Assembly: GCF_016888165.1 (NCBI RefSeq)
Contig: NZ_JACSWC010000320.1
Coordinates: 26,121-90,120, forward strand
Reading direction: 5' to 3'
DNA: 64,000 nucleotides
From: Halomicronema sp. CCY15110
GTDB taxonomy: Bacteria; Cyanobacteriota; Cyanobacteriia; Phormidesmidales; Phormidesmidaceae
Positions 54,666-64,000 of the stretch are shown here, one piece after another. The notes beneath the pieces are model-generated. The model ran no database searches. It saw nothing but the letters and a program-made list of their open reading frames with translations, and was not told the origin of the DNA. Numbering within the stretch: position 1 is the first letter of the stretch; each line of letters opens with the position of its first letter. A program made the position numbers and the translations under genes.

Positions 54666-55472
54666 CTAACGATCTAACGTAGAACTCTTGTAGCGCAGGT
54701 ATTCAGCCAAGGCGGCAATCATGCCCGAGGCCAAAATCAGCAACACACTCAGGGCGTTCATATCAGGCTTGACCCCGTTGCGAATACGGCTGAAAATTTC
54801 GAGGGGCAGGGGATTGGCTCCCCCCCCTGCCGTAAAGCTAGAAATCAGCAAATCATCAATACTGAGCACAAAGGCCAACAAGCAACCCGCCACGATCGCC
54901 GGCATGAGCTGCGGCAACAGTACTTTGATGAGGGCTTGGGTGGGAGTGGCTCCCAAATCCAGGGCCGCTTCCTCTAGATTGGGGTCGAGACTGCCCAGGC
55001 GACTGGACACGACGACGGCAATGTAGGCCAGGCAAAATACCATGTGGGCGGCCACAATCGTCCAAATGCTGAGGGGAATAGCCATCGAGGCGAGAAAGAC
55101 GAGCGTGGCCACCGCGATGGAAATATCCGGAATGATCAGGGGCAGATAGGACGCCCCTCGATAAATGCCCTTGCCGGGGAAGTAATACTTGCACAGGCCG
55201 ATCGCCATCAGGGTGCCGAGCACAGAGGAAATGGCCACAGCTACGATGGCGACAAACAAGGTGTCTTGCAAGGCGCGGAAGATCCGGGCGTCTTGAAACA
55301 GGCTTTCGTACCACCGCAGGCTAAACCCTTGCCACACCGAAGTGTAGCGCCGCGAATCATTGAAGCTGTAAATACCCAGCACCATAATCGGGCCGTACAT
55401 AAAGCCAAACAGGACGATGGTGAGCCAACCCTGCCAGGTTTTGGGAAGACTGAGGCCGCCTAGAAATGACAT
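54666..55472 (-). CDS. potC: Spermidine/putrescine ABC transporter permease PotC
   Basis: The 268-residue inner-membrane protein has six helices and the EAA loop EEAALDLGATPTQALIKVLL. The N-terminus LFGFMYGPIMVLGIYSFND is typical of PotC. It is the last of four polyamine-uptake genes on this strand, 12 bases after potB. Confidence 0.92.
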   Translation of the reverse strand: MSFLGGLSLPKTWQGWLTIVLFGFMYGPIMVLGIYSFNDSRRYTSVWQGFSLRWYESLFQDARIFRALQDTLFVAIVAVAISSVLGTLMAIGLCKYYFPGKGIYRGASYLPLIIPDISIAVATLVFLASMAIPLSIWTIVAAHMVFCLAYIAVVVSSRLGSLDPNLEEAALDLGATPTQALIKVLLPQLMPAIVAGCLLAFVLSIDDLLISSFTAGGGANPLPLEIFSRIRNGVKPDMNALSVLLILASGMIAALAEYLRYKSSTLDR

Positions 55473-55484
55473 GTGTTTGCTCCT

Positions 55485-56435
55485 CTACGCTTCCTTCACG
55501 GAGTCGCGATCGCCATATTTCAGCAAGAGGGCGATCGCCAGACTCACGGCCAAAATCAAGATCATACTCAAGGCAGACCCTAAGCCCCAGTTGCGGGTAA
55601 TGCCTAAAAATTGGTTATAAATCAGCCGCGAAATGGTCATGCTGGATGCGCCTCCTAACAATGTGGGCACCACAAAATCCCCCATGCTGGTGATAAAGAC
55701 GAGCAAACAGCCCGCCGCAATGCCCGGTAACGTCTGGGGCACCGTCACTTTCCAAAAGGTTTGGCGGGGATTAGCGCCCAAGTCGGCGGCGGCTTCCAAC
55801 AGAGAAATGTCGAGTTTTTCCAACGAAGCGTACAAAATCAGCACCATGTAGGGCAAAAAGTTGTACGTCAGCCCCACAAACACCGCCGCTGATGAATACA
55901 GCCAATTCTGGGTGGGCAAATCCACACCGGGAATCAAATCGCTCAGCCAGGTAATAAACGTGTTTAGCAACCCCGTGGGCCGCAGGATGCTAATCCAAGC
56001 GTAGGAGCGCAGTAACGACGACGTCCACAGGGGCAAAATGAACGCCACGACCAGAAAGTTGCGCCAGCGGCGAGGAGCCATAATCGCCAGCCAATAAGCG
56101 ACGGGGAAACCCAGCACCAGGCAAGCGATCGTTGAAACCGTCGCGTAATAGACTGACCGCCAAATGACCTGGAGATAAACCGAGTCAAAACGCGGATCAA
56201 AGGGATTGAAAACGCGGGAATAGTTGCCTAAACCATAGGCTCCGCCCACGTCTTCGGGCCGCAAGTCTGGTACCAAGCTAATGTCCAGAATCAGTAAGGT
56301 CGGCAGCACTAAAAAGAGCAAGAGCCAGATTCCGGCTGGCCCCAACAGCGCGAGCGGCCCCAGCAACTGCTGGCAGCGATGGCGAATCGTCGTCCCTAGT
56401 CCTTGCAATCGGCTCTTGCTCAGCGATGCACTCAT
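55485..56435 (-). CDS. potB: Spermidine/putrescine ABC transporter permease PotB
   Basis: The 316-residue permease has six membrane helices and the EAA loop LEAADLGANPRQTFWKVTVP-like stretch (LLEAAADLGANPRQTFWKV). FLPYMVLILYASLEKLD and ITSMGDFVVPTLLGG are typical of PotB. ATG at 56435 is chosen; an upstream start would overlap potD. It lies 11 bases after potD. Confidence 0.92.
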   Translation of the reverse strand: MSASLSKSRLQGLGTTIRHRCQQLLGPLALLGPAGIWLLLFLVLPTLLILDISLVPDLRPEDVGGAYGLGNYSRVFNPFDPRFDSVYLQVIWRSVYYATVSTIACLVLGFPVAYWLAIMAPRRWRNFLVVAFILPLWTSSLLRSYAWISILRPTGLLNTFITWLSDLIPGVDLPTQNWLYSSAAVFVGLTYNFLPYMVLILYASLEKLDISLLEAAADLGANPRQTFWKVTVPQTLPGIAAGCLLVFITSMGDFVVPTLLGGASSMTISRLIYNQFLGITRNWGLGSALSMILILAVSLAIALLLKYGDRDSVKEA

Positions 56436-56446
56436 GGCTGTAATTC

Positions 56447-57619
56447 CTAAGCGCTGGTAGCGCGAGTCCAAAACTCGTCAAAAACTGCGGCGGCGTCGCC
56501 AACCGGGGCGATCCCTTCACACTTGGCCAGCAGATCTTCCGGCGGGAAGAGTTTTTCGTCGTTCTTGAACTCATCCGATAGATTTTCGTAAGCCACTTTG
56601 TTCGGGGTCGCGTTGAACAGGGTTTCCGTGTTGAGTTGGGCGATCGCCGGATCCAGGTTGAAGTTGAGCCACTCGTAAGCAGCATCCACATTAGGCGCGG
56701 TGGTCGGGATGACCAGCGTATCTGTCCACACCGAAGATCCACTCTCAGGAATGACGTAGTTCAGCGTATCGTCTTCGGCAATACTGGACAGGGCATCGAC
56801 GGAGTAGGCCATCACCACAGCTAAGTCGCCACTCAGCAAGCCATCCTCATAGCCAAAAGACATGAAAGAGGCCAGGTCGGGCTTGATTTCGATCAGTCGC
56901 TCGTAAGCCTCTTCGATTTCCGCCGGATTGGTGGAGTTGTAGGAATACCCAAGGGACTTGAGGACCATCCCCATGGTCTCGCGCACATCGTTTAGCAGCG
57001 TCATGCGCTTCGACAAAGCTGAGCTATTCTCCCAGAGATAATCCCAATCCGTCGGCGTGTCGGTAAGGATATCGGTGTTATAAAGCAGCCCCGTAGTGCC
57101 CCAGGCAAAGGGGGTACTAAAGCTGTTGCCCGGGTCGTACACGGGATCTTGCCACTTATCAAAAATATTTTCGAGGCCAGTGACGCGCTCTTTGTCGATC
57201 TTGGTGAGCATATTGAGCTCGATCATCTGCTGCACCATGTAGTCCGATGGATAGATGATGCTGTAGGCATCGCCCCCACCCGCTTGCATCTTGGCCAGCA
57301 TGGTTTCATTGGAGTCGTAAATATCGACAATGACCTCAATGCCTGTCTTTTCAGTAAAGGCGTTGACCATTTCGTCACTGGTGTAATCAGCCCACGTGTA
57401 AACGTGGAGGACACCGCTGTCACCACCGCTAGCACCGCCTTCTTCCGGGGTGGTGGCAGCCGGATCTGCTTCGGGAGCAGCTTGATTAGACAGGTTTTGG
57501 CGGCAATTAGACAACGTGACACCAGCGATCGCGGCGGCTGACCCCTGTAAAAACCGTCGGCGAGTGGAACCGAGGCGTCGTGACGACGATGGCAAGTAAA
57601 GAGAGCGCTTGCGGGGCAT
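56447..57619 (-). CDS. potD: Polyamine-binding protein PotD, Tat-type lipoprotein
   Basis: The 390-residue protein starts at ATG 57619 (GAGGA eight bases upstream). The N-terminus carries a twin-arginine signal (STRRRFLQGSAAAIAGVTL) and a possible lipobox Cys in LSNC. The mature part is the PotD-type substrate-binding fold: LHVYTWADYTSDEMVNAFTE, SIIYPSDYMVQQMIELNMLT, FAWGTTGLLYN, VVMAYSVDALSSIAEDD. It captures spermidine/putrescine in the periplasm for PotBC. It sits second in the operon, between potA and potB. Confidence 0.92.
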   Translation of the reverse strand: MPRKRSLYLPSSSRRLGSTRRRFLQGSAAAIAGVTLSNCRQNLSNQAAPEADPAATTPEEGGASGGDSGVLHVYTWADYTSDEMVNAFTEKTGIEVIVDIYDSNETMLAKMQAGGGDAYSIIYPSDYMVQQMIELNMLTKIDKERVTGLENIFDKWQDPVYDPGNSFSTPFAWGTTGLLYNTDILTDTPTDWDYLWENSSALSKRMTLLNDVRETMGMVLKSLGYSYNSTNPAEIEEAYERLIEIKPDLASFMSFGYEDGLLSGDLAVVMAYSVDALSSIAEDDTLNYVIPESGSSVWTDTLVIPTTAPNVDAAYEWLNFNLDPAIAQLNTETLFNATPNKVAYENLSDEFKNDEKLFPPEDLLAKCEGIAPVGDAAAVFDEFWTRATSA

Positions 57620-57763
57620 AGCAGAATTCCTCACAGAAGTTAAACGGCTGGGGGTTGCATAACTTAAAAATTGTTCGACAAAACAAAGTTATTCAACAAA
57701 ACTATTAGACACTGGCCTTTGACTTTGTTTAACGGACAACACTTTGCCTGATTGGGAGGCCTG

Positions 57764-58888
57764 TCAAGCGGCCAGCGCTAGACAATCGGTGGGCAACCAA
57801 GAGGCATAGATCGGCGTCGTTGAGGCCCAAGAGAGCCCGGTTCGGCTGGGCTGCATCACAGTCAGGCATTCCCCGGTTTGGAGCTGCACCACACAATGCA
57901 AATGCGTCCCCAGATACATGACATGTTTGACGTAGCCAGAATAGCAGTTTCCTTCATCCGGCGGCGGTTCTTGGCTGAGATGAATTTTTTCCGGGCGTAC
58001 ACTCACCACCGCAGTCTTTAAGTCGGCGGGCATATTTGCCGAAGGCTGCGCTAAGACAGTGGTGCCCTCTGGGGTTTGAATTTTCAGCAGGTGGTGATCG
58101 GCAAATGCCACTACTCCTTTCAGCAGATTCGTGTCGCCAATAAAGTCAGCCACAAAGGGCGTCGTGGGATGATCGTAAATCTCTTTAGGAGAGCCGATTT
58201 GTTCGATGTTGCCATCATTCATCACGGCGATGCGGTCAGACAGCGATAAGGCCTCTTCTTGATCGTGGGTCACCATCACAAAGGTGATGCCGAGTTGCTG
58301 ATGTAGGTTGCTGAGTTCTACCTGCATTTCTTTACGCAGCTTGAGATCCAGAGCCCCCAGGGGCTCATCCAATAACATGACGGCGGGACGGTTGACCAAG
58401 GCGCGAGCTAACGCGACCCGCTGTTTTTGTCCGCCCGACAGTTGTGCCGGATAGCGGTTACTAAAGGCTTCCATTTTGACGAGGCGGAGGGCATCGGCGA
58501 CCCGCTGCTGCATTGGCGATCGCCCCATCCCTTTAATCCGCAAGCCAAAGGCAATGTTGTCTTTGACGGTCATGTGGTTAAACAAGGCGTAGCTCTGAAA
58601 GACCGTATTGACGGAACGCCGATGGGCCGGCGTCCGACTCATCTCTTGCCCTTGAATGATGATCTTCCCGGTGGTGGGCTGCTCAAATCCCGCAATGAGG
58701 CGTAGCGTCGTCGTTTTGCCACAGCCTGAAGGGCCTAAAATACTGAAAAATTCACCTTCTTGAATGGTCAGATCAATCGTGTTGACCGCAGTGTCTTCTC
58801 CAAAAGACTTTGATACCTGACAAAGTTCAACATCTGCCACTCGCCGATCAGCAGACTGAGATATCGCGGGAGAGACTGTCTGTGACAT
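57764..58888 (-). CDS. potA: Spermidine/putrescine ABC transporter ATPase PotA
   Basis: The 374-residue ATPase has Walker A LGPSGCGKTTTLR, signature LSGGQKQRVALARAL, Walker B AVMLLDEPLGALD and the His switch VTHDQEEALSLSDR, plus a C-terminal TOBE domain (about 285-365). It energises PotBC. First gene of potA-D-B-C, 144 bases ahead of potD. The region upstream is shared with the divergent PBP2 gene. Confidence 0.93.
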   Translation of the reverse strand: MSQTVSPAISQSADRRVADVELCQVSKSFGEDTAVNTIDLTIQEGEFFSILGPSGCGKTTTLRLIAGFEQPTTGKIIIQGQEMSRTPAHRRSVNTVFQSYALFNHMTVKDNIAFGLRIKGMGRSPMQQRVADALRLVKMEAFSNRYPAQLSGGQKQRVALARALVNRPAVMLLDEPLGALDLKLRKEMQVELSNLHQQLGITFVMVTHDQEEALSLSDRIAVMNDGNIEQIGSPKEIYDHPTTPFVADFIGDTNLLKGVVAFADHHLLKIQTPEGTTVLAQPSANMPADLKTAVVSVRPEKIHLSQEPPPDEGNCYSGYVKHVMYLGTHLHCVVQLQTGECLTVMQPSRTGLSWASTTPIYASWLPTDCLALAA

Positions 58889-59153
58889 AAAGGTGATCCC
58901 CTGAACAGCAGTAGAGTATCCGGAAAAATGTATTGCTTCATATCAGCATGCCCGGCAAATTCTCGGCCAGCATCATGATATGTAGTTTGAAACTGTTATA
59001 AGGCAGTTAGACGAAGTTTGACAAAGTTTTCTTTGACGCGGCTGGGCGCGGTGGGCACTGATCGAGGGGGAAACCCTAAAACTCAGGATAGCCCGCTATC
59101 CTAGTTGAGACGTTGATATGGCATCTCCGGCCCAGGATAACGAGAGCTGAACG

Positions 59154-60941
59154 ATGACGCTAGAGTTTCCTTCTCGGTTTCAATTACGACTCGGTAAAGA
59201 GAGCGATCGCACTGTTGGCAAGCACTTTCAGGCGGTGGTGGTGATGCTAGCCGTCACTGGCGTGTTGTTTGGCGCAGTGGGGACACGGCTGGCTCAGCTA
59301 CAGCTCGTGGAAGGGCCGCTCAACCGCCAACGGGCCGAAACGAACCGCATTCGATTAGTGCCCAAGCGTCCCGCTCGGGGCGCATTGCTCGATCGCAACG
59401 GCAAGATTCTCGCGAGTAGCCGGTTGTCCCATGCCATTTCCATCTGGCCAATCGCCCTGCCCCAGTCTGAATGGCCCACGGTGATTGCTCGCCTCTCGGA
59501 AATTCTCAAGGTGCCGCCCGAAGACCTGCAACAACGGCTCGAACAAGCCGGATACGAATCGATCGAGGCCATTACCATCGCCCGGGGCATTAGTCCGGCT
59601 CAAGCGACGGCGATCGCCGAATTCAGCCAGGAATTACCCGGTGTACGTCTGGAAGCGGAAGCTGTACGCAACTATCCCAACGGTGACTTGGCGGCTCACG
59701 TCTTGGGCTACACCGGCGAGATTACCCAAGAAGAGTTGGATAGTCCTAAATATGCGGATTATCGCCTGGGCGACATCATTGGCCAAATGGGGTCCGAGGC
59801 CGCCTTTGAGTCGATGTTGCAGGGAGAATGGGGCGGGCAACAAGTCGAAGTCGATAGCTCTGGTCGCGTCATCAGCGTATTAGGTGACAAACCCGCCGTC
59901 TCGGGCAATGACGTGCAGCTGACGATCGATATTGAATTGCAAAAGCTGGTCGAACAAGCCCTGGGAGACACACAAGGAGCGATCGTCGCGATCGAGCCCA
60001 AATCAGGCGAAATCCTCGCTATGGTCAGTCGCCCCACCTTTGACCCCAATATTTTCACCACCAACATTACCGATGCCCAATGGGCGCAACTGCAAGGCCA
60101 ACGCTATCCCTTTGTCAATCGGGCTCTGCAAGGGTTTCCCCCCGCTAGCACCTTCAAAATCGTGACCACTGCTGCGGGCATCGAATCAGGAGCCTTTGCC
60201 CACGAAACCATTTTGCCGACCTATGGAGCCATTACCATTGGCGGCATCGCCTTTCATGATTGGAATAACGTCGGTTTTGGCCCCTTGGGATTTCGTGGGG
60301 CGATGGCGATGAGCAGCGACACCTTTTTCTATCAAATCGGTCGCCGTATCGGTGGAGAAACGCTGATCCAGTGGACGCGGCGGTTTGGGTTTGGCAGCAA
60401 AACCGGGATTGAACTCGGCTCGGAGGAAAGTGCTGGCCTCGTGCCAGATGATGCTTGGAAGCGGGAAGTCATTGGCTATGAGTGGTTTGTCGGCGACACC
60501 ATCAACATGTCTATTGGCCAGGGCTTTTTGCAAACGTCCCCCCTCCAGGTGGCGGTCATGTTTGCGGTGCCAGCCAACGGTGGCTACTTAGTCACCCCCC
60601 ACTTACTCAAAGACAGTCGCACCCCTGATGACTGGCGGGAACCGATGGGACTACAGCCCGCGACGGTCAAAATTTTGCAAGACGGTTTACGCCAAGTGAT
60701 TACCGCCGGGACCGCCCAAGCGTTGAACTTGCCCAATGTGCCCCCGATCGCGGGGAAGACGGGGACGGCAGAGGCTGACCCCTATGAAAACCACACCTGG
60801 TTTGGGGCCTATGCCCCCGCCGATAATCCGGAAATTTTGGTCGTGGCCTTTGGAGAAAACTCGGGCGGCGGCGGCGGTGCGGTCGCGGCCCCGATGGTGA
60901 AACAGGTACTGGAAGGTTACTACAAAGACTGGCAGAAGTAA
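59154..60941 (+). CDS. mrdA: Penicillin-binding protein 2, elongation transpeptidase
   Basis: The 595-residue protein has one N-terminal membrane helix (AVVVMLAVTGVLFGAVGTRL), a dimerisation domain (NRIRLVPKRPARGALLDRNG, KILASSRLSHAISIWP), and a transpeptidase domain with the active-site Ser in PPASTFKIVTTA, the SSD motif in AMAMSSDTFFYQIG and the KTGTAEA box. It cross-links peptidoglycan during side-wall growth. Normal length; no rodA in the window. Convergent with the helix-hairpin-helix gene. Confidence 0.93.
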   Translation: MTLEFPSRFQLRLGKESDRTVGKHFQAVVVMLAVTGVLFGAVGTRLAQLQLVEGPLNRQRAETNRIRLVPKRPARGALLDRNGKILASSRLSHAISIWPIALPQSEWPTVIARLSEILKVPPEDLQQRLEQAGYESIEAITIARGISPAQATAIAEFSQELPGVRLEAEAVRNYPNGDLAAHVLGYTGEITQEELDSPKYADYRLGDIIGQMGSEAAFESMLQGEWGGQQVEVDSSGRVISVLGDKPAVSGNDVQLTIDIELQKLVEQALGDTQGAIVAIEPKSGEILAMVSRPTFDPNIFTTNITDAQWAQLQGQRYPFVNRALQGFPPASTFKIVTTAAGIESGAFAHETILPTYGAITIGGIAFHDWNNVGFGPLGFRGAMAMSSDTFFYQIGRRIGGETLIQWTRRFGFGSKTGIELGSEESAGLVPDDAWKREVIGYEWFVGDTINMSIGQGFLQTSPLQVAVMFAVPANGGYLVTPHLLKDSRTPDDWREPMGLQPATVKILQDGLRQVITAGTAQALNLPNVPPIAGKTGTAEADPYENHTWFGAYAPADNPEILVVAFGENSGGGGGAVAAPMVKQVLEGYYKDWQK

Positions 60942-60956
60942 TTGCTAGCGCCTCCC

Positions 60957-61517
60957 TCAAATCCGCAGGTAATGTATCCATTGGCTCGTTTGTTCGGCGG
61001 TGAGCCGCAGGCGATGATGCACGTCACTCCAACTGGTGAAGGGCGATCGCTGGCGTTCATTCAAAATGCGTTCGGCCATGGCACTGGACAGCCCCGGTAA
61101 GGCCAGCAGTTGAGCGATCGTGGCCTGATTTAGCGAGGGGGGCAGCGTGGCAATCGGACTGGCCGCATCGTAAAAGCAGAATTGCAAAATGGGCTCCAGT
61201 GCGGCTAACTGTGGCACCGCTAAACCAAGCGCTGCCGCTACATCATCCAGCGAGTAAAACACCACACCGCTATGACTTAGCTTGACCAACGTGCGGGCCT
61301 GATGAATAGACAGCCCAGGGAGCCGCAACCAGTCATCAACGGTTGCCTGGTTGGCATCAATGCGAACGCCGAGGTCAGCCGCCACCACGACATCCGCCAG
61401 GGTCGCTAACCGTAACATCGGATCTTGCCGCAATTTGGCCTTCAGTGGATGAAAATGATTGGCCCAGCGCTGGAGTCGTGGGCGGGACGACGAAGACGAC
61501 GAGGGAAAACGACTCAT
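60957..61517 (-). CDS. ComEA-like helix-hairpin-helix protein
   Basis: The 186-residue protein has two helix-hairpin-helix units: IDANQATVDDWLRLPGLSIH QAR (about 52-75) and LNQATIAQLLALPGLSSAMA ERIL (about 128-152), each with the LPG turn that binds DNA backbone. The N-terminus is Ser-rich and basic with no signal peptide, unlike true exported ComEA, so a cytosolic DNA-binding role is possible. It is 33 bases upstream of the TM2 gene on the same strand. Confidence 0.82.
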   Translation of the reverse strand: MSRFPSSSSSSRPRLQRWANHFHPLKAKLRQDPMLRLATLADVVVAADLGVRIDANQATVDDWLRLPGLSIHQARTLVKLSHSGVVFYSLDDVAAALGLAVPQLAALEPILQFCFYDAASPIATLPPSLNQATIAQLLALPGLSSAMAERILNERQRSPFTSWSDVHHRLRLTAEQTSQWIHYLRI

Positions 61518-61549
61518 GGGGATAGCGCTGGCAGGGAAAGTAGGTTAGC

Positions 61550-61963
61550 TTAGCTCAGCTTAGTTAGCAAAGTCCGACGGTTTTGCTCAAACTCTTGTTC
61601 AGAAATGAGTCCTTCTTGGCGCAATTTTTCGAGTTCCCGCAGGGCTGTCGCGATCGCCTGAGTCTGCTCAGAGACAGCCACACTTTCGTAGACGGTATCG
61701 CGAGCCGGGGTGTCGTTTTGCGATCGCACTAGCAGCCAGACCCCCTCCACTGCACAGGCAATCCGAGGAATGCCCGTCCACCCGAGCAACAGATAAATGC
61801 CACCCCAGACTGGCTGTCTCAAATAAAACTTGTGCAGTCCCGAAACCGGGATCGGCAAAGGACTTAACGCGCCCGCAAAGGCTAAAGCAGCCGCAATTTT
61901 CCATTGCTGGGGAGACTGCGCTTTGCCGCTGACCGGGGGTGGTGCCGTGGGATGACCAACCAT
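61550..61963 (-). CDS. TM2-domain membrane protein with short C-terminal helical motif
   Basis: The 137-residue protein (ATG at 61963) has two membrane helices with a GLHKFYLRQPVWGGIYLLLG core, the TM2 signature. A C-terminal charged segment, ALRELEKLRQEGLISEQEFE, is SHOCT-like. Function unknown. Likely co-transcribed with the downstream helix-hairpin-helix gene. Confidence 0.82.
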   Translation of the reverse strand: MVGHPTAPPPVSGKAQSPQQWKIAAALAFAGALSPLPIPVSGLHKFYLRQPVWGGIYLLLGWTGIPRIACAVEGVWLLVRSQNDTPARDTVYESVAVSEQTQAIATALRELEKLRQEGLISEQEFEQNRRTLLTKLS

Positions 61964-62391
61964 GCCGACCTCAAACCTTCCTGTCAGCCTACTGTAGCGC
62001 AAGAAGAATGAGTTGAGACTCCTTAAACATCACCAGCCTTCCCCTGTGGTCACAGGGTGGGCCACCGTGTCCCTAAGTGATGGGTAAAAGCTTCGTCACC
62101 ATGAGGCAAAATCTCTGCTACTGTCGGGTCAGCGTAGAGGCCTGGAGTGCAATCTCAGACTGCGCCCCCCGGTGAGTGGTTGCTCGAACAGCAGTTCAAG
62201 CGTCTAACCATCCCTTAACTAATAGCCGCAACTGCTTCATTAACGACATATAAAAGTCAACATCACTCACTCAAAGCGTTAATCTAGTCATGGCTAGAGA
62301 ATTCCAGCTCAGTCCCCTGTTCGTGTGCAACTTCCCGGTCGCTAATGTTGGCACTTTGCTGCTTTGATTGCCCCCTTTTTGTACGGTTTGC
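61964..62391. other. 428-bp intergenic region between divergent genes
   Basis: No gene is evident. CCTGTG-GT-CACAGG near 62044-62057 is a short perfect hairpin. Promoters for both flanking genes must lie here, but none stands out. Confidence 0.45.
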
Positions 62392-63375
62392 ATGACATCT
62401 CCGGCTTTCTCGCCTGATTGGCTCAAACAGTTCTCCGATCCTTACGCCATTTTGGGTGTGGCCGTCACGGCAGACGAGCGACGCATTTCTAAGCGATATC
62501 GTCAGGTAGCCAAACGCCTCCACCCTGACCAGCAAATGGGCGCTGAAGCAGCCGATCGCGAGTTTACCAACAGCGTGATCACTCGCTTAGTCAACCCCGC
62601 TTATCAACGTCTCAAACAAGACAAAGGGCGGGCCGAAGTACTAGCGACGCTGCGGTTCAAGGTGCGACGACTCACTCGGGAAAACAAACTGACCACCAAA
62701 GTTGCGCAGTCTAAACAATTGCTGCACGTCAACGAAGCTGAGGTTGACCTTTTTTATGAAAAGGCGCTGACGGAACTCTCGGATGAGCAATATTCATCGA
62801 CAGAGCATTTTGCGTCCCAAACCGATGCGATCGCCGAACTAAACCTGGTGTACTTGCGGCGCAAGATGGGCGATCTGGTCATTCGCGAAAAGCGGACTGG
62901 TCTGATGTCAGCAACCAGTCAGTCGGCCGCCGCTCCCACCTCTGTCACAACTCAGCAGTCGGCTTCTCCAACGCCGGAGAAAACACAAGTTGATTACGGT
63001 CAACGCCATGTAGCGCGGGCCAAAACTTACATCGCGAGCAAATCCTACGCGGAAGCGGTACAAGAATTGCGCGACGCCGTTCGCATTGAACCCACTAACA
63101 GCAACTACCACACAATGTTGGGACAAGCCTATCTTCTGCAAAAAATGACCGGCATGGCCAAGGTCCATATCCGCCAAGCCCTCAAGCTAGATGCCCAAAA
63201 CCGCATCGCCCAGAAATACGCCAAGCAGCTAGACATCACCATGCCAACGCCGACCACGGCGAATAACGGTCATGCGAGCCCTAATGGACACGGTAAGAGC
63301 CCGGCTAAGTCTAGTGGACAAGCCAAGAAGGGCGGCTTGTTCAGCGTGTTTTCCTCCAAACGGTCAAAGAAGTAG
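62392..63375 (+). CDS. J-domain protein with TPR
   Basis: The 327-residue product (ATG at 62392) begins with a DnaJ domain (about 15-80): DPYAILGVAVTADERRISKR YRQVAKRLHPDQQMG, with the HPD motif that stimulates Hsp70. A helical middle, a Ser/Thr/Pro-rich linker and two TPR units (about 205-275: AEAVQELRDAVRIEPTNSNY, HIRQALKLDAQNRIA) follow, then a basic tail ending FSVFSSKRSKK. It is a cytosolic co-chaperone of unknown clients. Confidence 0.87.
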   Translation: MTSPAFSPDWLKQFSDPYAILGVAVTADERRISKRYRQVAKRLHPDQQMGAEAADREFTNSVITRLVNPAYQRLKQDKGRAEVLATLRFKVRRLTRENKLTTKVAQSKQLLHVNEAEVDLFYEKALTELSDEQYSSTEHFASQTDAIAELNLVYLRRKMGDLVIREKRTGLMSATSQSAAAPTSVTTQQSASPTPEKTQVDYGQRHVARAKTYIASKSYAEAVQELRDAVRIEPTNSNYHTMLGQAYLLQKMTGMAKVHIRQALKLDAQNRIAQKYAKQLDITMPTPTTANNGHASPNGHGKSPAKSSGQAKKGGLFSVFSSKRSKK

Positions 63376-63574
63376 GGTTTTCTACCCTTTGCTGAAGGTT
63401 TCGGCGTCTCTTACAGTCATAGTGTCGCTTGGTTTAGTACCCCACTAAGCTGCCGTCGCTACGTTAACGACGTCATGATGGCTACGATAGATGGCATCGA
63501 TTTAGTGTTTCTCAAAATTAGCGATAAGGCCCTTGGGTTTGATTGCTTGTTCGAATACTTGATTAGTAAGTGTG

Positions 63575-63895
63575 ATGGGAATTTTTGACTCCGAGATTGT
63601 CCAGCAGGAAGCGATGTCCTTGTTTCAGGACTACCAAAACCTGGTGGAAATGGGTGGCCGCTACGGCAAATTTGACCGGGAAGGCAAGAAGCTTTATATC
63701 CAGCAAATGGAAGACGTTTTAGAGCGCTATCGCATTTTTATGAAGCGATTTGAGCTGTCTGACGATTTCATGGCAAAAATGACTGTGGAACAGCTCAAAA
63801 CTCAACTCGGTCAAGCCGGGATGACCCCGCAGCAAATGTTTGACCAAATGCACCTGACCCTAGAGCGAATGAAATCAGAAATTGGTGATTATTAA
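63575..63895 (+). CDS. DUF1825 family protein
   Basis: The 106-residue protein begins MGIFDSEIVQQEAMSLFQDY and contains GRYGKFDREGKKLYIQQMED and MTPQQMFDQMHLTLERMKSE, matching the cyanobacteria-specific DUF1825. It is helical and cytosolic; function unknown. ATG 63575 overlaps a GTG at 63572. No further gene is visible in the last 105 bases of the window. Confidence 0.88.
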   Translation: MGIFDSEIVQQEAMSLFQDYQNLVEMGGRYGKFDREGKKLYIQQMEDVLERYRIFMKRFELSDDFMAKMTVEQLKTQLGQAGMTPQQMFDQMHLTLERMKSEIGDY

Positions 63896-64000
63896 CGCGG
63901 CTGCTTGCGGCTTGTTTGAGAGGCTTAGGGATCTGCAACTAAATAAAGTACCCGTTCAATCCGGTTTCGACTTCGCTCAACCTACCAGTATCGAGAGTTG

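Noticed and set aside
63373..63389. AGGGT-TTTCT-ACCCT as a terminator after the J-domain gene
   Set aside because: The stem is only 5 bp and the T run is three bases, too weak to call.

Overview
The window is chromosomal DNA of a cyanobacterium. It encodes phycobilisome genes (a CpcS-type bilin lyase and the rod-core linker CpcG), the circadian redox protein LdpA, Ycf45, CGLD27, several families confined to cyanobacteria (DUF2605, DUF2973, DUF1825), a CYP110-like P450, and very many copies of the HIP1 octamer GCGATCGC. GC-rich coding sequence plus this gene set suggests a filamentous Leptolyngbya/Nodosilinea-like lineage; that placement is inference only. I recognised no rRNA, tRNA or CRISPR array.

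Layout. 0-7.6 kb: start of pyrE, a small exported protein, folK, a NUDIX hydrolase, a 1213-residue PAS/GAF/GGDEF/EAL protein and an alanine/Na+ symporter. 7.6-8.8 kb: a long non-coding stretch with several hairpin clusters and an 11-bp-period direct repeat. 8.8-10.4 kb: a membrane protein with a repeated Trp motif, convergent with an XRE-type regulator.

10.4-18.6 kb is an accessory island. It is AT-rich and I saw no complete HIP1 site from about 9.44 to 19.9 kb. A rightward cluster (conserved hypothetical, DnaD-like small protein, SepF-like division protein, NACHT-type STAND ATPase) starts at a sigma70-like promoter. That promoter overlaps a palindrome next to the divergent XRE gene. Two unrecognised leftward genes follow, with a long perfect inverted repeat, a MITE-like element and an intact IS5-family insertion sequence whose transposase needs a -1 frameshift. 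This cluster is the best candidate for an undescribed system: a NACHT ATPase operonic with a SepF paralog.

18.8-39 kb returns to core-type genes: asparaginase, CGLD27, TrmO, a two-component pair with a Ser/Thr kinase, MscS channel plus hydrolase, cpcS, cpcG, a GT39 transferase, a GST, DUF429, three small cyanobacterial families, a MinD/ParA-like ATPase, a TPR protein, a MidA-like methyltransferase and ilvN. 39-50 kb: infC, an ATP/ADP-carrier-like transporter fused to HEAT repeats, an alpha/beta hydrolase with a P450, an SGNH-like exported protein and an SLC13/RCK_C permease. 50-64 kb: a TPR protein, ycf45 and ldpA (likely one transcript), the polyamine ABC operon potA-D-B-C, PBP2, a helix-hairpin-helix protein, a TM2-domain protein, a J-domain/TPR protein and a DUF1825 protein.

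Start codons were refined where homologous N-termini or Shine-Dalgarno sequences argued for it; several genes use GTG or TTG (cpcG, mscS, ldpA, the XRE regulator).
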